From the NCBI GenBank assembly GCA_015680685.1, contig MNCI01013819.1, forward strand, positions 1 to 21,038: a DNA stretch of 21,038 nt. The letters are read 5' to 3'. The stretch comes from Gnetum montanum. Its lineage: Eukaryota; Streptophyta; Gnetopsida; Gnetales; Gnetaceae. Shown here piece by piece: positions 1-10,948 of this stretch. The notes under the pieces are model-generated. The model did no database searches, was not told the origin of the DNA, and was given only the letters and a program-made list of their open reading frames with translations. Position 1 is the stretch's first letter, and each line of letters opens with the position of its first letter. Made by a program: the position numbers and the translations under genes.

Positions 1-1809
1 GTGCCCATCAATATCCAGGGAGTACCGCCCACCCCTTTGCATCTGTAGGCAGAGCTCCACAAAGTCCCGATCTAGGCCTTTCGCAATCAGCACATTCCGT
101 AGGGCAGCCCAGCTGACGGAATCGTAGGCTTTAGTGATATCCAGCTTGATGCAGAGGCCTGGGAATTTCGCAGCACGGAGGGAGTGCTGGATTTTCTGTA
201 GCAGCAGGACCTGGTCTTGAAGGTGGCGGCCCTTAATGAACGTAGCCTAGTTTTGCCCCACCAACTGCAGCATGAGGGGACGTAGTCTAGCAACGAGCAG
301 GCGAGAGAACAACCTCAGAAGCGAGTTGCAAACACCAATGGGACGGAAATGTCCTGGGGAAGTGGGCGTCTCCGTTTTTGGCAAGAGGACCACGCGAGAG
401 TAGTTAATTTCTTTGCGAACCTGTCGCCACGCCAGCATGTGGTTGAAAGCATCCAGAAGATTCGCCTGCAGCACATCCTTGAATTCGCGGAAGAATTCAA
501 TGGGCCAACAGTTGGGCCCCGGCGCTTTTTTCGCCTGCATATCCTGCAGCGCAGCGTGTAGTTCCCGATGTGAGAAGGGATGTAACAGCTGCGAATTTTC
601 AGCCTGTGTCAAGACCTTGGGAATCAGCACAGAAATCGGCTTAGTCGCCTGCCACGCCCAGATCTGCTGCCAGTAGCGCAACAGTCTGTCAGCGCCAGAG
701 TGAGAGGGCGTCTGCACATCCTGCATGTAACGTTGCAGGGGGCGATGATGTTTTTTTTGGTGCTCCTTCGCCGCGACGAAAAAAAATTTCATTTGTCTGT
801 CTCCGACTTTTAACCACTGTATCCGGGCCCGTTGCCTCCAATATTCTTCCTCCTCGCTGTACATCAGTTGCAGCCTCGCCAGGAGGGTGAGCTCTTCGCT
901 GCTGTGATCTTTCCCCTGTTCTTGCTAGGCCTGGATATCCTGCAACTACTCCTGGAGCCGGCAGCGCTGTCCTCTAAAACTGTATTTTTCCTCTGTGTTA
1001 ATGTTTTTGATTTTCTGTTTCAAGGCCTTCAGCCCATTTTTCAAAAAATCATGTGGATCCTCTGCGCACAAGTATCTGTTCCAGATTTCCTGCACCAGCA
1101 GGCCCAGCCACGTTTTTTGGAGCCAGGTGCGCTCGAATCGAAATGGGCGAGGGCTATGCAACGTGCCCCTATCCACCTAGCAAAAAATAGCCCTATGATC
1201 TGACGCCAACCGGACCCCACCTTATGCGTGCACACCCCAGCCAGTCAGCAGCGCCCTGCTGACCCACGCCCTGTCAATCCGGGACTGAACCCGCGTAGTG
1301 CCTTGGCGGCGGTTGCTCCAGGTGTACCTGCAGCCCGCGATTTCGATGTCGGTGAGGGTCTTTCGTTGCATCAGCGCATGGAATTTAGGTGCCCCCGGGG
1401 GCTCCGCCATGGAGCCACTGGACTTCTCCCAGCAGTAGAGCCTCTGGTTAAAGTCACCGATCAACAGCCACCCCACGTCATCGGGCAGACGCAACTTCCA
1501 CCCTTGAGCGCCATACACATTTGTAATCCAGACGTCCAGCCCGGGCATGTGCACCGTAATGCACCAATCGGACATGTCCCAAACGTATGAGTTCTCCTTT
1601 GTGAGGATCGCAAGCCCTCCCGCGCGCCCCCTGCTCGGCACCAGATGGCTGTGCCACCCTAGCCATTGCAGCACCTGGGCCTCAGTCTGCTGGAGTTTTG
1701 TTTCCTGCAAACATACTATATCACACTTCTCGTCTGCCACCATGCATTTCAGAGTATGCCGTTTGTACGGGGTACCCTGACCCCTGCAGTTCCATGAGAG
1801 GACCTTCAT
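1..1809 (-). pseudogene. LINE copy A ORF2: endonuclease plus reverse transcriptase, nonsense-riddled, partial
   Basis: ORF2 nicks target DNA and reverse-transcribes the element RNA at the nick. ATG at 1809 begins MKVLSWNCRGQG, the usual first APE-endonuclease motif (catalytic Asn). CLQETK (catalytic Glu), IGDFNQR (Asp/Asn) and SDHRAI (Asp/His) follow. From about 864 comes the RT entry region (RARIQWLKVGDRQ, APGPN, FRPIGVCNSLLRL), then IKLDITKAYDSVSW with the first catalytic Asp, open to base 1. By hand translation the whole 603-codon stretch stays in one frame. It is interrupted only by TAA at 1222-1224 and TAG at 1177-1179, 946-948, 925-927 and 247-249. At the 247 TAG, copy B still has CAG. 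The endonuclease also lacks about 10 residues before GDFN compared with copy C, an in-frame loss of about 30 bases. Confidence 0.85.
1806..1809 (-). other. ORF1 stop / ORF2 start overlap (ATGA), copy A
   Basis: On the minus strand the ORF1 frame ends in CCA-TGA and ORF2 begins with the ATG formed by the last A of CCA plus TG. Stop and start therefore share ATGA. The same arrangement recurs in copies B (10945-10948) and C (18801-18804). It is a candidate stop-start reinitiation site; coupling of this kind is known for the SART1 non-LTR element. The function here is inferred from conservation only. Confidence 0.65.
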
Positions 1810-3129
1810 GGAGACATATGTCTTTGGTACACCTCCTGGAGCGTGGGCTACACGCCCAGATCGACAAATAGTTGCGCTGCCTTGTGTCGTCGGGTGCTGT
1901 TTTCTGGTTTTTCCACCTTGGCCGCTAGTGACGGCATCACTAAACCGCATTCATTCTTTGTCCCTTTTTCCTCTAGAGGGGAGCGGGGCCAAGCCGTCCC
2001 GCGGCTCATATTTATCCAGTTAGTGACTGGAGGCCGTGACAGAGCTCCCCCGACAGGGCCGCGCTCCATGGACAACGGAGTGTGCCGCGACCCTATGAGC
2101 TCAGCCTCGGTCTGCTGTTTGTGGCCTTTGGGGGGCAAAGCCCCATCACTGACCAGAGCGTGCAGGTAGGGTGTATTGGTGGCCTCCATCGTCTTCTCCC
2201 CCTGACCCTTCCCGCGTAGGTTCATCGTAGACTGCTTCCCCGCCCTCACTGAGCCGTTTGCAGCACTTTGGTCTTGCTTCCACCCTTCCTTTNCCCAGCT
2301 TTGTGCCCCAGCGGTTTCCTGTTAGGACCACGTCCTCGCTTGCCCATGAGGTGCCATCCACCCTCTGGGTCGTGAGTTACCCGATCCTCGGTGGCTGGGC
2401 CGCCGCCTAGGGGAGAGTCCCGTGCCGTAGCCAGGGGCCTCGACATGTTTTCAAAGTGGATGTGGACCTGCTCCTCTCCGAGATCGGAGTCCAACACCAG
2501 CACCTCAAACTGTTCCTGCAGCGGAAGCGATCGCCACACACATAACCGTGCGAAGCCTATGTGTTCCATGCCCTCTGTGAAGTGATCAAACTTAATAAAC
2601 TCCCCGAACTCCTGTGCAAATGATAGCAGACATTCGGTTGACCAGTATTCCAGGGGTAGGTCATACAGTCGGACCCAAACCGGTGCCCGCTCAAACAGGT
2701 TCGGGTCGTGGTGAGCTCTCGGTCGCCAGGGAGCCAGGGCCAGGCCCCGTGCGCCATAGAACCAAGGCCCCCCCACCAGCACCCGTTCCCGGTCTGCCAG
2801 GGAGGAAAACCAAACAGGAGACGGTCATCTGCGAGGCACTTGACCGTCACTGTGTCCAACCCCCACGCAGCCCAACCGCAACGCCGGATGAGATCCAGGC
2901 GAGGCTGTATTCCTTCCGAAACGAACTTGTCAGGGCGCTGGACTTTGAGCCTTAACTCTGGCCCTTCTCTAGTGTGTCGCGTCTCAACGGCTTTCGCTGC
3001 GTCTGCGGTTCTCGCCCTCTCGCCAAGGGCCGTCCTCTTTGCGTCCTCGTCGCTGGCATCCCCGTCGAGGGTTTTCTCGCTTCCTGCCGCGCCGTGATGA
3101 TCCGCTGCCGTGAACTGATCCGCTTCCAT
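1806..3129 (-). pseudogene. LINE copy A ORF1 (DUF4283-like), frameshifted
   Basis: ORF1 normally binds element RNA to form the retrotransposition particle. The start is taken at 3129 (ATG with G at -3 and +4), at the GC step. The acidic/basic N-terminus leads into a DUF4283-like region with WGLDTVTVKCLADDRLLF. A one-base loss near 2805-2815 moves the frame, and the domain continues at 2782-2246 with GGPWFYGARG, LEYWSTECLL and GFARLCVW. The next hydrophilic part contains GGWHLMGKRGR and the ambiguous base 2293. A second frame change near 2250 leads to the C-terminal stretch 2249-1806 with TNWINMSRG and QLFVDLGV, then an in-frame TAG, then TLQEVYQR and the TGA that overlaps the ORF2 start. No CCHC zinc knuckle is visible, although many plant L1 ORF1 proteins have one. 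Confidence 0.78.
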
Positions 3130-3470
3130 CTCTAACAGTTTCCGACGGTAAGGAAACTATCACGAAAAGTTTGAATATGCTCAAAGCATAAATGCTACTG
3201 TTTCAATATATAAACAGATTTTAACTTTACCAGTTGCAGTAGCGAAGTGAAGCGCTGAAAATAAAAGGCCTATCCTAGCCTTCTACCAAACACAGAGAAA
3301 ATGAGTTTTGACTTGTGCAGAAGCCATTAATATTCATGGTGGAAAACTGCCCAATCATATCTTGGTTGACTATGTAGATATTGCGTAACTGTGGGTTCGT
3401 AGCTGGTAACATTTCTGAGTCTGGATTTGCAGGTTAGAGTCCTACTCCTGAAAGGAATAATCTAAATATC

Positions 3471-3713
3471 ACCTTAAAAATTAAATTGTCAACAGCTTTG
3501 TCCCTTTAATTTATGGTATTCACTTTTGACTTCTGTATCGAGTTTTTCTCATCTTATTTGCTCTGATCTTTAGCAGAGTCTGCAGTTTACCCTAAAAATT
3601 AAACTGTCAACAACTTTGTCCCTTTTAATTTATGGTATTCACTTTTAACTTCTGTCTATCTCAAACTTTGAGTTTTTCTCATCTTATTTGCTCTGATGTT
3701 TCGCAGAGTCTTC
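3471..3713. repeat. Tandem duplication, about 120-bp unit, two copies
   Basis: Unit 1 is 3471-3588 and unit 2 is about 3589-3713. Both run from ACCYTAAAAATTAAA through TTTATGGTATTCACTTTT and GAGTTTTTCTCATCTTATT to GCAGAGTCT. Unit 2 has a small insertion. Block B at about 12800 has a single copy, so the duplication arose in block A after the two blocks separated. Confidence 0.88.
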
Positions 3714-4219
3714 TGTGAACCTTCCCATAGGAATTCAGATAGTAAGAAGATATTAAGATTTGACTTTTATGCATATACAAACAAGCAGAGGCCGAATATG
3801 TCAACAATCAATTTCTACGCGCATGCTCTGGTATCGCTATCACTATCACCTCTCAGATGATTCCAGGACCATTTTATGCTTTAGTAGCCAGACACTGCAT
3901 TCTTATTATCATCACTAATATTATATTATCTACGGTTCATGACTTGAATGTCGTTGCAGTGCTGGCAAGAAAAACAAAAATTGAAAATTGCCCATCCCCT
4001 ATCATTGTCAATCGCATCAACCCATGTGTTAGTAAATACTTTTCGGACCACGACAAGCAAATTCTCTCCTCATTCTCCTGCTTTTGCACGGCATGAATTT
4101 GCTTCGACTCGACAAAAATCACCCTCATTGAACTTTCCAACATGTTTCCTCTGATAGGCAGCCACAGTGACACGGAAAAACAGAATCCAATTTCGCCACG
4201 AAGCCTGAAGGCACCGGTT

Positions 4220-4226
4220 TATAAAA
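4220..4226 (+). promoter_or_regulatory. Candidate TATA box of the small gene at 4390
   Basis: A perfect TATAAAA lies 164 bases before the ATG at 4390. Transcription would start near 4250 and give a 5' UTR of about 140 bases. The corresponding site in block B (about 13630) reads GTAAATAAAT, so the motif is not kept there. This is a motif match in AT-rich DNA and would be weak on its own; its position is what supports it. Confidence 0.4.
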
Positions 4227-4389
4227 TTCATTACAGAAACCCAACCAATGGTTCCCCTTCTTCAACCACAGAATCTTCGTTCTTGAGCAGAAATTAAACT
4301 GCAGAGAGCCAAGTTCCTGCAATACAAGAAATACGAAGGCAATTATTTGCAGCTGTGAAAGGCGCCTCTGTTCGCTAAGCTTAACTGCT

Positions 4390-4584
4390 ATGGCAGGAGA
4401 GAAAGTAGGAGGAGGAGCGAGAACAAGAAAGATAGAGCGGAAGATTCCACCGCCAAGGGGCCGAGTTCTTAATGGAATCATCACTTCAATCATGGAAACT
4501 GTGGCATCTTGGTTTTCTGTCAAGAAGGTGTGCCGTGTGCAGGTCATGTCTGGCTCTGGCAAATTTGTTTTTATGCGACAATGA
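4390..4584 (+). CDS. Small candidate protein-coding gene, 64 codons, function unknown
   Basis: I do not recognise this protein. It begins MAGEKVGGGARTRKIERK, a Gly/Lys/Arg-rich basic N-terminus. A Pro-rich basic segment follows (IPPPRGRV, about residues 19-26), then an amphipathic stretch (LNGIITSIMETVASWF, 27-42), and a basic/hydrophobic tail ending at TGA. The start has a favourable context (G at -3, G at +4). A TATAAAA lies upstream, AATAAA lies 168 bases after the stop, and the local GC is higher than the surrounding AT-rich DNA. It could also be the first exon of a longer gene, since AAG-GTGTGC inside it could act as a splice donor. It is not part of any recognisable transposon. The block B duplicate ends, at the copia insertion, before any equivalent coding part. 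Whether it is a real gene is uncertain. Confidence 0.42.
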   Translation: MAGEKVGGGARTRKIERKIPPPRGRVLNGIITSIMETVASWFSVKKVCRVQVMSGSGKFVFMRQ

Positions 4585-4751
4585 TCATGATGTTGGCAAT
4601 AATCCGTTTGCTGAACAGTCTGGATTTAGTTTCTAGCTGATCTAGGGCAATCTTTCTGTTTTCGTTGTTAAAATAATAGTACGGTACGGTACTTATATGT
4701 TGTTAAAATTCATAGCATGTACATGAAATTGGTCCCGAGCGTCTAAGGATT

Positions 4752-4757
4752 AATAAA
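4752..4757 (+). terminator. Candidate polyadenylation signal AATAAA for the small gene
   Basis: The canonical AATAAA hexamer follows the 4584 stop by 168 bases, within ATTAATAAAATTACATTTTATT. Together with the TATA at 4220 it would delimit a transcript of about 0.5 kb. The hexamer is common by chance in AT-rich DNA. Confidence 0.35.
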
Positions 4758-4759
4758 AT

Positions 4760-7213
4760 TACATTTTATTCATTGTTATCGTCTTCACCTCTTGCAAAAA
4801 AATTAAAAAATAAAAAATAATTTATCATATCAATTTCAGTTTTAATTTCATTATTCTATATTTTAGAAAACCAAACCGTATTTGCATATTTATTTTGGTT
4901 CTTCTGTCTACCATGTTAGCTTAGTCTAAGTTTATTAAATTTGCCTGGTACTGGAAGATTTGATCATGATCGCGCTGCACCGTAGTAAACACTTCAACCG
5001 CAATGTTAAAAGTTTTTGACCTGCTGTTAAAGATTACTGTAGTATTACAATAATTCCGTCAAACTTACCGGGTTAAATGCATTGAAATCTGCTACAAACT
5101 CGATGAGGAGATTCCAGGGAAAATAAGCGATCTAGCAGATCTAATTATCTTGGTGATACTTCAAATTTTAATTCATCAATGATGCACTGACTAATAGAAG
5201 TATTGCTAGGCACAGTAGAGCAACTCATCTGAGTGCAGCCGTGCAGGTAACTTAAGTTTGCTGTATTTTACTTTCTTCAATAGCAGCGGCTATCTTTCAG
5301 TGGGTCAATTCATGTTTTTAGTTTCGTAATGAAATGAGACACAAACACCGGCCAAACAAGCATTTTTTGAGACTTTGGTTTACCTTGTTTCCACGCTTCG
5401 TGGTTAGTACACACGAAAGACTTGTCAAGAATATATCTGGTGCATGCGTATTATCCTGAAATTTCTACACAGGTGTATCCTGGTTAACAAGCGGATATGA
5501 AACCATGATAAAGGATAGTTTTATAATGGATTTCTATAACGAAATAGATGGAATATTCAACGATTGTATTCTTTAATACTAAGCAAGCTTATGAATTGGT
5601 AAAATTTTCAAGGTTGCAAAAATTTTAAGAAAATGCAAGTTAACATTTTTTGGGTAATTGTACACAAACTATAATATGCAAGTATATTTTATTACTTTAT
5701 GTTACATTGACGTCATACTTCAAAAATGACTTTCTATAACTTCATTCATCATTCTCTTTCTTCAATAATTGTTTGAATCTCTCTTTTCAATCGTTGTTAA
5801 CACCGTCACATATAAGTAATAATTTATTAACAAAAGTTAATTCATTACTTTAATTCAATGAGTGTTAAGCCAATGTTATGGATTTTTCTCTTACAAGAAT
5901 TTATGCACTTTAAAATGCTCACAAAGTCTCCTCCAACTTCCCATGCTATGTGAAAACTTCTATATTTTTAAAGTGTAGTAATGTTTTGAATTTTGGTTAG
6001 CATATTATCTATATACTTTTACCCGTTATATAAAAATGGTTTACAATCTAAGCCATACATCTACTTGGACTTTACTCTTTGAAAAGGAACTCAAGATACA
6101 AAATTTATTTTAATACATAATTTTATTAAACCATAACTAATATAATAATTAGCTTTAATACATATATATGTATATATGTATGAATTAGCATAGATTAATG
6201 GGTGTTAGAAGATCATAATTAATATGGGTAAAAATTCAAGATAAATTAGCCGAATGCAATAAAAAAAAGTTCATATACATAGATAAAAATGGAAAATACC
6301 AAATTTAAGTGTTTTTTTTTTTTAGTTTTAAGCTTTGATTGCAATGAAAATACTTTAACTTCTAAATACATTACAGTGAACCAAAATAAGAGCAAACAAA
6401 GACTTTTCAATTTATGTAAGGAAATTAGCATGAACAATTAAATATGTTGTTGAAAGATTAAATAGTATACTAATGATTGATTTGATTTTCAATGGCTCTA
6501 GGTTTGAACCTACAATTAATCTATTTTGGGGATTATATGCAAACTTTACAACAAAAGTAAACTAAGTTGCAAAGAAAAATTTTACATAGAGATAAGAGTA
6601 GCAATTCTGTTAAACGCTCATGTATGATAAAATAATTCACTTCATTATGTTATGTTATCATATAAAAAGAATATAATCAATATATATGTAGTACATTAAA
6701 AACCATAGTAATTTGGCAAGGCATATCTTACTTGTTCATAGCATGTGTGCAGGTTGTAAACTGGATAAGAGAGTTATCCTAAGCTTGATGCCTTGTAGAT
6801 GTAAGGTAAAAATTTAAGTTGAGGTATTATAGCTTCAAGTGCTTTAAAGCAGTACTTCTATGTAAGATTTATTTTATAAAAATTTTTATGTCAAAATAAT
6901 TATTTAAAAAAGTGTGCTTTTTGTCAATAATTCATAAATTGAAATATTCTATCGTTGACATCAAGTATGCTATTTAGCATAGGTCATTCATTTAGACCAT
7001 TTCAAAGGGAAAATTTCTCTCTCCCTTAACACATGTACATAACTATGCTTTGTTTTGTTTAGATGCAGAAACTTTCTTTAACACATCCACTTAAATTGCT
7101 TTTAATATTAATATTTTTGTAGGTCAAGTTATCATTCACTTACCATTTCCTTTCCTCATTTATCTCGAAATAATTTACATTTTAATGAAATATATTTTAT
7201 TGTGAAATATATA
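4760..7213. other. AT-rich intergenic DNA, no gene seen
   Basis: About 2.5 kb of strongly AT-rich sequence. No ORF here shows a recognisable domain. The longest listed, 6246-6437 minus, is a hydrophobic translation of A/T runs. I see short A/T homopolymers and one TA palindrome, but no LTRs, tRNA fold or clear transposon ends. It ends at the poly(T) that marks the 3' end of LINE copy B. Confidence 0.6.
6158..6182. repeat. Short TA-rich palindrome
   Basis: ATACATATATATGTATATAT followed by GTAT forms overlapping inverted repeats (ATACATATATATGTAT is a perfect palindrome). It looks like simple-sequence DNA able to extrude a small hairpin. No function is implied. Confidence 0.6.
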
Positions 7214-7610
7214 TTTTTTTTTTGGAAAAAATCAAGCGAATTGTTATTCCCAAAAGAAGGCTATACATCAATACAGTGCAAGCCAGAGCTGCTGGCCCCA
7301 CACAGATTGCAAACCCCAACCTTGGGTACCCTGCAAATCGCAACCGCCATGGGGCATCGCCGCAAGGGTGCAGTATGCCCCATTCCCAAACCCTTAACTA
7401 GAGATTCTGACCAATCCGGCCATGTCCCCAGTAGGCCCCCCCACCCCCTCGTTAGAGGCTTTTGGGGGGGTTGTGGTTGGAACCCCGACTCTCCTCAGAG
7501 GTTTGAGGTCTCGGAACTAGCTCTCCCAGGCCAGCCACTAGGCAATGTCTATTTTCCTCAATCATCTAGGCAATGCCTATCATGTGCTCTCTGATAACAT
7601 TCTCAATCCA
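7214..7610 (-). other. LINE copy B 3' UTR and poly(A)
   Basis: After the TAA at 7611 the minus strand holds about 390 bases of GC-rich DNA without a continuing domain. It ends in a short AT-richer stretch and ten A residues (T run 7214-7223 on the plus strand). Position and composition fit the 3' UTR and target-primed poly(A) tail of a LINE. Confidence 0.65.
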
Positions 7611-8453
7611 TTACAGTGTTTGGCTGTATGATTGCAGGGGCAATGATGGATTGTCGAGAAGTTGCCCCTCCGTGTTGTCTTTGGGTCCATTGTTTGTAGT
7701 CAATGCATCACTCTGTAGGACCTGTCCTAGGTCGTCCCACACCCCTTCAGTATCTTGAGTGTCCTGAGGGGGTGTAGCCGAGGTCTTGTTTGAGGCCATG
7801 GTGCCCCCCGCCAGGCAACCATGTCTCCTCCGCCTTCATTGATACACCTGTGTCAATTGAGGTTGCGGCCAAAGTAGCGGGATTGGGGTACCAGCCTGCT
7901 AGAGGGCACGGATTACCCCAGGGTGTCTACCAGGGCACCACCATTGTAGAGACTCCTAAAGGAAGTGAGGGAGGTTGATGGGAGTTTCAGCATGCATGCT
8001 TTGGAGGAACATGAAGTGTACCCCATTGAGTTTGTGATGCGAGCCTAACTGAATGAAGAAACTCTCCACTAGCATCGCCGCGGCATGCCATGCAAGTGGG
8101 AGGGCCGTCCCCTGAATGTGGCCACTAGCAGTCCGGGGGATGGGACCCTAGAAGAAATTGGCCACCATGGCCTAGGACCGTGTGACTGGGGAAATCCAAA
8201 TCCCCGTTGGAGGGGCACCAATTGCTATGGCCAAGGCATCCACGGTCACTAGAATTTGGCGCCTGCAGAACACATTGACCTCCCCATTCCAGCCTGCGTA
8301 AAATGGCTGGACATCCATCTTCGGGTTGACCATGATGCGTTGCAGCACTTTGGTCCACCCCATATGCGTAACCTAGTGCCAAAGCTCTAGTTGATTTTGG
8401 ATGTCTGTAGCAGGTGGCTCGAGGTAAGCACACGTTCCCATAACCATAGTAAT

Positions 8454-8537
8454 TTCACCCTTGCCCCCAGACCATACAAAATCCTGAATTATTAGTCCAC
8501 CCTTGCCACCAAACCATAAAAAATCCCAAATTATCAT
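8454..8537 (-). repeat. 42-bp tandem duplication inside LINE copy B ORF2
   Basis: Units 8454-8495 and 8496-8537 share TYCACCCTTGCC, ACCATA and AAATCC-AATTAT. The unit is 14 codons, so the frame is kept. The protein reads DFLWFGGKGG then DFVWSGGKGE, so one motif of the post-RT region is present twice. Confidence 0.8.
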
Positions 8538-10944
8538 GTCAATTTTCTAACTGACTTTGGATGGTGAGGTGGCCATGGATGCCGCAAATCTCGCCGTGGT
8601 GGCCAGCACTATTGACGCCAGCACGATTTTCCCTTTTCGGGACAGGAACTTGTTCGCCCAGTCTATTGTGCACTTCTGGAGTTTTATGAGCGCCTCCCAG
8701 GTTCGTTGTCTATGCTAGTTGTGCATGGGCATGGCCAGGTAAGTTTCCTCCGCTCCCCCTAGTAGAATTCCCAAAATCTGGATGACCTTGTTGTAGACAT
8801 TAGAGTGGGTATGGGTGAGGTAGAGCACGGACTTACCTGGGTTGGGGATCAACCCCACTTCCCTCTTCATCCTGTCCAGCACCCTCATAAGTGCCTGGGC
8901 CTGCAGTACGGTAGCACGGGTAAAGATCATTGTATCATCCACGTAGTGAGTGGTTAAGCATCGAATGCCATGGATGTCCAGCCCCTAGATGCCTTCCTCT
9001 ACACAGTATCTTTGCATGAGGTCTATCGCTAGGAGGAAGAGGAGTGGAAAGAGAGGATCCCCTTATCTAAGCTTGCGGCCCCTCCCTTGGAAACCCCAAA
9101 GATGGCTGTCGATGTCCAGCGAGTACCGTCCACCCTTCTAAACTTGAAGGCATAAATTCACGAATGGTTTAGTAAACGCTTTTGCCTATAGCACTATCCT
9201 AAGGGTAGCCCAGCTTATGGAGTTGTAAGCTTTAGTGATGTCTAATTTGATGCAAAGCTCGGGGAATCTGGAAATTTTGAAAGAGTGTTGTATTTCCTGT
9301 AAAAGTAGCACTTGATCCTGGATATGACAGCCTTTGATGAAGCCAGCCTGGTTTTGTCCCACCAGCTGTGGCATGAGGGGCCTCATCCTGGCAACCACCA
9401 TCTATGAGAAGAGCCATAGGAGTGAGTTACAGATACCAATGGGACGGAAATGCCCAAGGGATGTAGGGTTAACTGTCTTCGGAAGCAGGACCACGCAGGA
9501 GTAGTTGATTTACTTGCGTACTTGTTACCATGTGAGCATATGGTTGAAGGCGTCTAGTAGATTAGGCCCAAGTACGTCTTCGAACTCATGAAAAAATTCA
9601 ATGGGCCACCCATATGGCCCCGGGGCTTTATCTGCTGGCATGGCCTACAGCACGATATGGAGTTTGGCATGGGAGAAGGGTTGCATGAGACACTAGTTGT
9701 CGAATGCGGTGAGGAGCTGTGGGATAGTGACTGATATGGGATCCATGGGTTTCCATTGCCAAACCTATTGCCAGTAGCGTAGTAGGTTATCCGTGCCAGA
9801 TAATGAGTGGGGCTATTCCCCATGACTTAGGCCATGAAGCATTCGTTGCAATTGATGGCGGCTCCCCCAATGTGCTTTCACCGTGGCAAAGAAGAATTTC
9901 GTGTGATGGTCATTGGCCTGGAGCCACTGTATACGAGCTTGTTGACACCAGTATTTCTCCTCTTCATGCACTAAGGTCTACAACTTGGCTAAGAGGGTGA
10001 GTCCCTCTTGGGCAAGATCGGCGTCATGCTCTTGTTGACGTTGGATGTTCTACAGTTGGGATTGTAGTTGAGACTGATAGCCTTTGAAGCTATACTTGTT
10101 CATCGTGGCGAGGGCCTTGATTTGGCATTTGAGGACCTTGAGTTTGTGCTTGAGGAAGTCACATGGCTCCTTCGTGTCATTGTACCCTTGCCAGATAGAC
10201 TAGACTAGCTTGCCTAACTAGGGTTTGGTCTGCTAGGTTCGTTCAAATCTAAACAACCATGGGGCCCTTGACACATCTATCTCTAGGTAACAGATGATGG
10301 GGCGGTGATCTGAGGCCACCCAGTCCTACCCGTAAGCGTGGATTTCCCAATCTAACAACAGCACAGCGCTAACCCACACCCTATCAATGTGGGACTACAC
10401 CCTAGTTGCACCCTGCCTTCTGTTGCTCCAGGTGTACCTATAGACTACAATCTCCAGGTCTATGAGGCCAGTGCATTTTAATAGTGCCAGGCACTTGGAA
10501 GCCCCCTAGGGCTCCAAAGCGAAACCCCCAATCTTCTCCTAGCTATAGAGCCGTTGATTAAAGTCCCCTATGAGGAGCCAGTAGGAGCCATTGGGGATTA
10601 GCACTGCAACCTGGGATAATTCCTTGATGCGGTCCTACCACACCTGGACCCCATAGATGTTGGTGACCTAGACATCCGGTCCTAGTAAGTGCATCGTAAT
10701 GCACTAGTTAGACGCATCAAGCAAAGACGAGGTTGCCTTGGTGAGGACAATCAGGCGTCCCACCTGTCCCCTACTAGGCATGAGGTGACTACACCATCCC
10801 CCCACTGTAACACTTGAGCTTCCATCTACTGTAATTTTGTCTCTTGGAGACACACTACATCGCACCCCTCGGTGCGCACCATTCGATTCAGGGTATGTCG
10901 TTTATACGGGGTACCTTGTCCCCAGAAGTTTCAGGAAAGTACCT

Positions 10945-10948
10945 TCAT
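10945..10948 (-). other. ORF1 stop / ORF2 start overlap (ATGA), copy B
   Basis: The ORF1 tail ends TCA-CCA-TGA and the ORF2 ATG overlaps that TGA, exactly as in copies A and C. The overlap survives even though both ORFs around it carry many mutations. Confidence 0.65.

Larger units (their letters stand above)
1..3129 (-). mobile_element. LINE (L1-type non-LTR retrotransposon) copy A, 3' end beyond the window
   Basis: A non-LTR retrotransposon read on the minus strand. ORF1 (DUF4283-like RNA-binding protein) comes first, then ORF2 (APE-type endonuclease followed by reverse transcriptase). The order and motifs match plant L1-clade LINEs. The element is GC-rich, and base composition drops sharply to AT-rich just outside 3129, so the 5' end is placed near the ORF1 start. 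The reverse transcriptase is still open at base 1, so the thumb, 3' UTR and poly(A) lie outside. It is the same family as the copies at 7214-12435 and 17976-21038. Premature stops and an ORF1 frameshift make it non-autonomous. Confidence 0.9.
3147..4340. repeat. Dispersed duplicate, block A (partner 12491-13701)
   Basis: AT-rich noncoding DNA that aligns, with divergence and indels, to 12491-13701 in the same orientation. Matched anchors include TTTCAATATATAA; CCAAACACARAGAAAA followed by ATGAGTTT; TTCATGGTGGAA; GAATCTGGATTT; AAATATCA; GCAGTGCTGGCA; CACGGCATGAA; CATTGAACTTTC; and ACCGGT near the right end. The block begins about 15 bases outside the ORF1 start of LINE copy A, and its partner lies just outside ORF1 of copy B. 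It is either the LINE family's 5' region or part of a larger tandem duplication. No conserved ORF is shared by the two copies. Confidence 0.65.
7611..10948 (-). pseudogene. LINE copy B ORF2: complete-length endonuclease/RT with about 32 internal stops
   Basis: From ATG 10948 to a probable true stop TAA at 7611-7613 is about 1112 codons, the usual ORF2 length. By hand translation there is one 1-base frameshift near 10820. The rest stays in a single frame, broken by about 32 stops (about 28 TAG). Recognisable in order: MKVLS-stop-NFWGQG, CLQETK, IGDFNQRL, TWSNRRQG, SDHRPI (endonuclease); YWCQQARIQWLQ, APGP, GHFRPIGICNS, KLDITKAYNSISW, R-stop-GDP and HYVDDTMIFTRATV at 8934-8945 (RT); then a thumb-like region (IDWANKFLSRKGKIVLASI). 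A hydrophilic tail at 7799-7611 follows. No RNase H domain is recognised. The second Asp of KAYD is Asn here. Confidence 0.83.

Noticed and set aside
4125-4562. Minus-strand ORF of 145 codons opposite the small gene
   Set aside because: No domain, no conservation in block B, and no promoter or polyadenylation context on that strand. I prefer the plus-strand ORF but cannot exclude it entirely.
6300-6325. Poly(T) run as a second LINE or SINE tail
   Set aside because: No GC-rich or ORF-bearing sequence adjoins it on either side. Simple homopolymer in AT-rich DNA.
6490-6520. GGTTTGAACCTAC resembling a tRNA T-arm
   Set aside because: No matching acceptor, D-arm or anticodon stem could be found around it. 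Probably chance.
7202-7594. Plus-strand ORF of 130 codons
   Set aside because: It lies antisense in the 3' UTR of LINE copy B, begins in the poly(T), and shows no domain.
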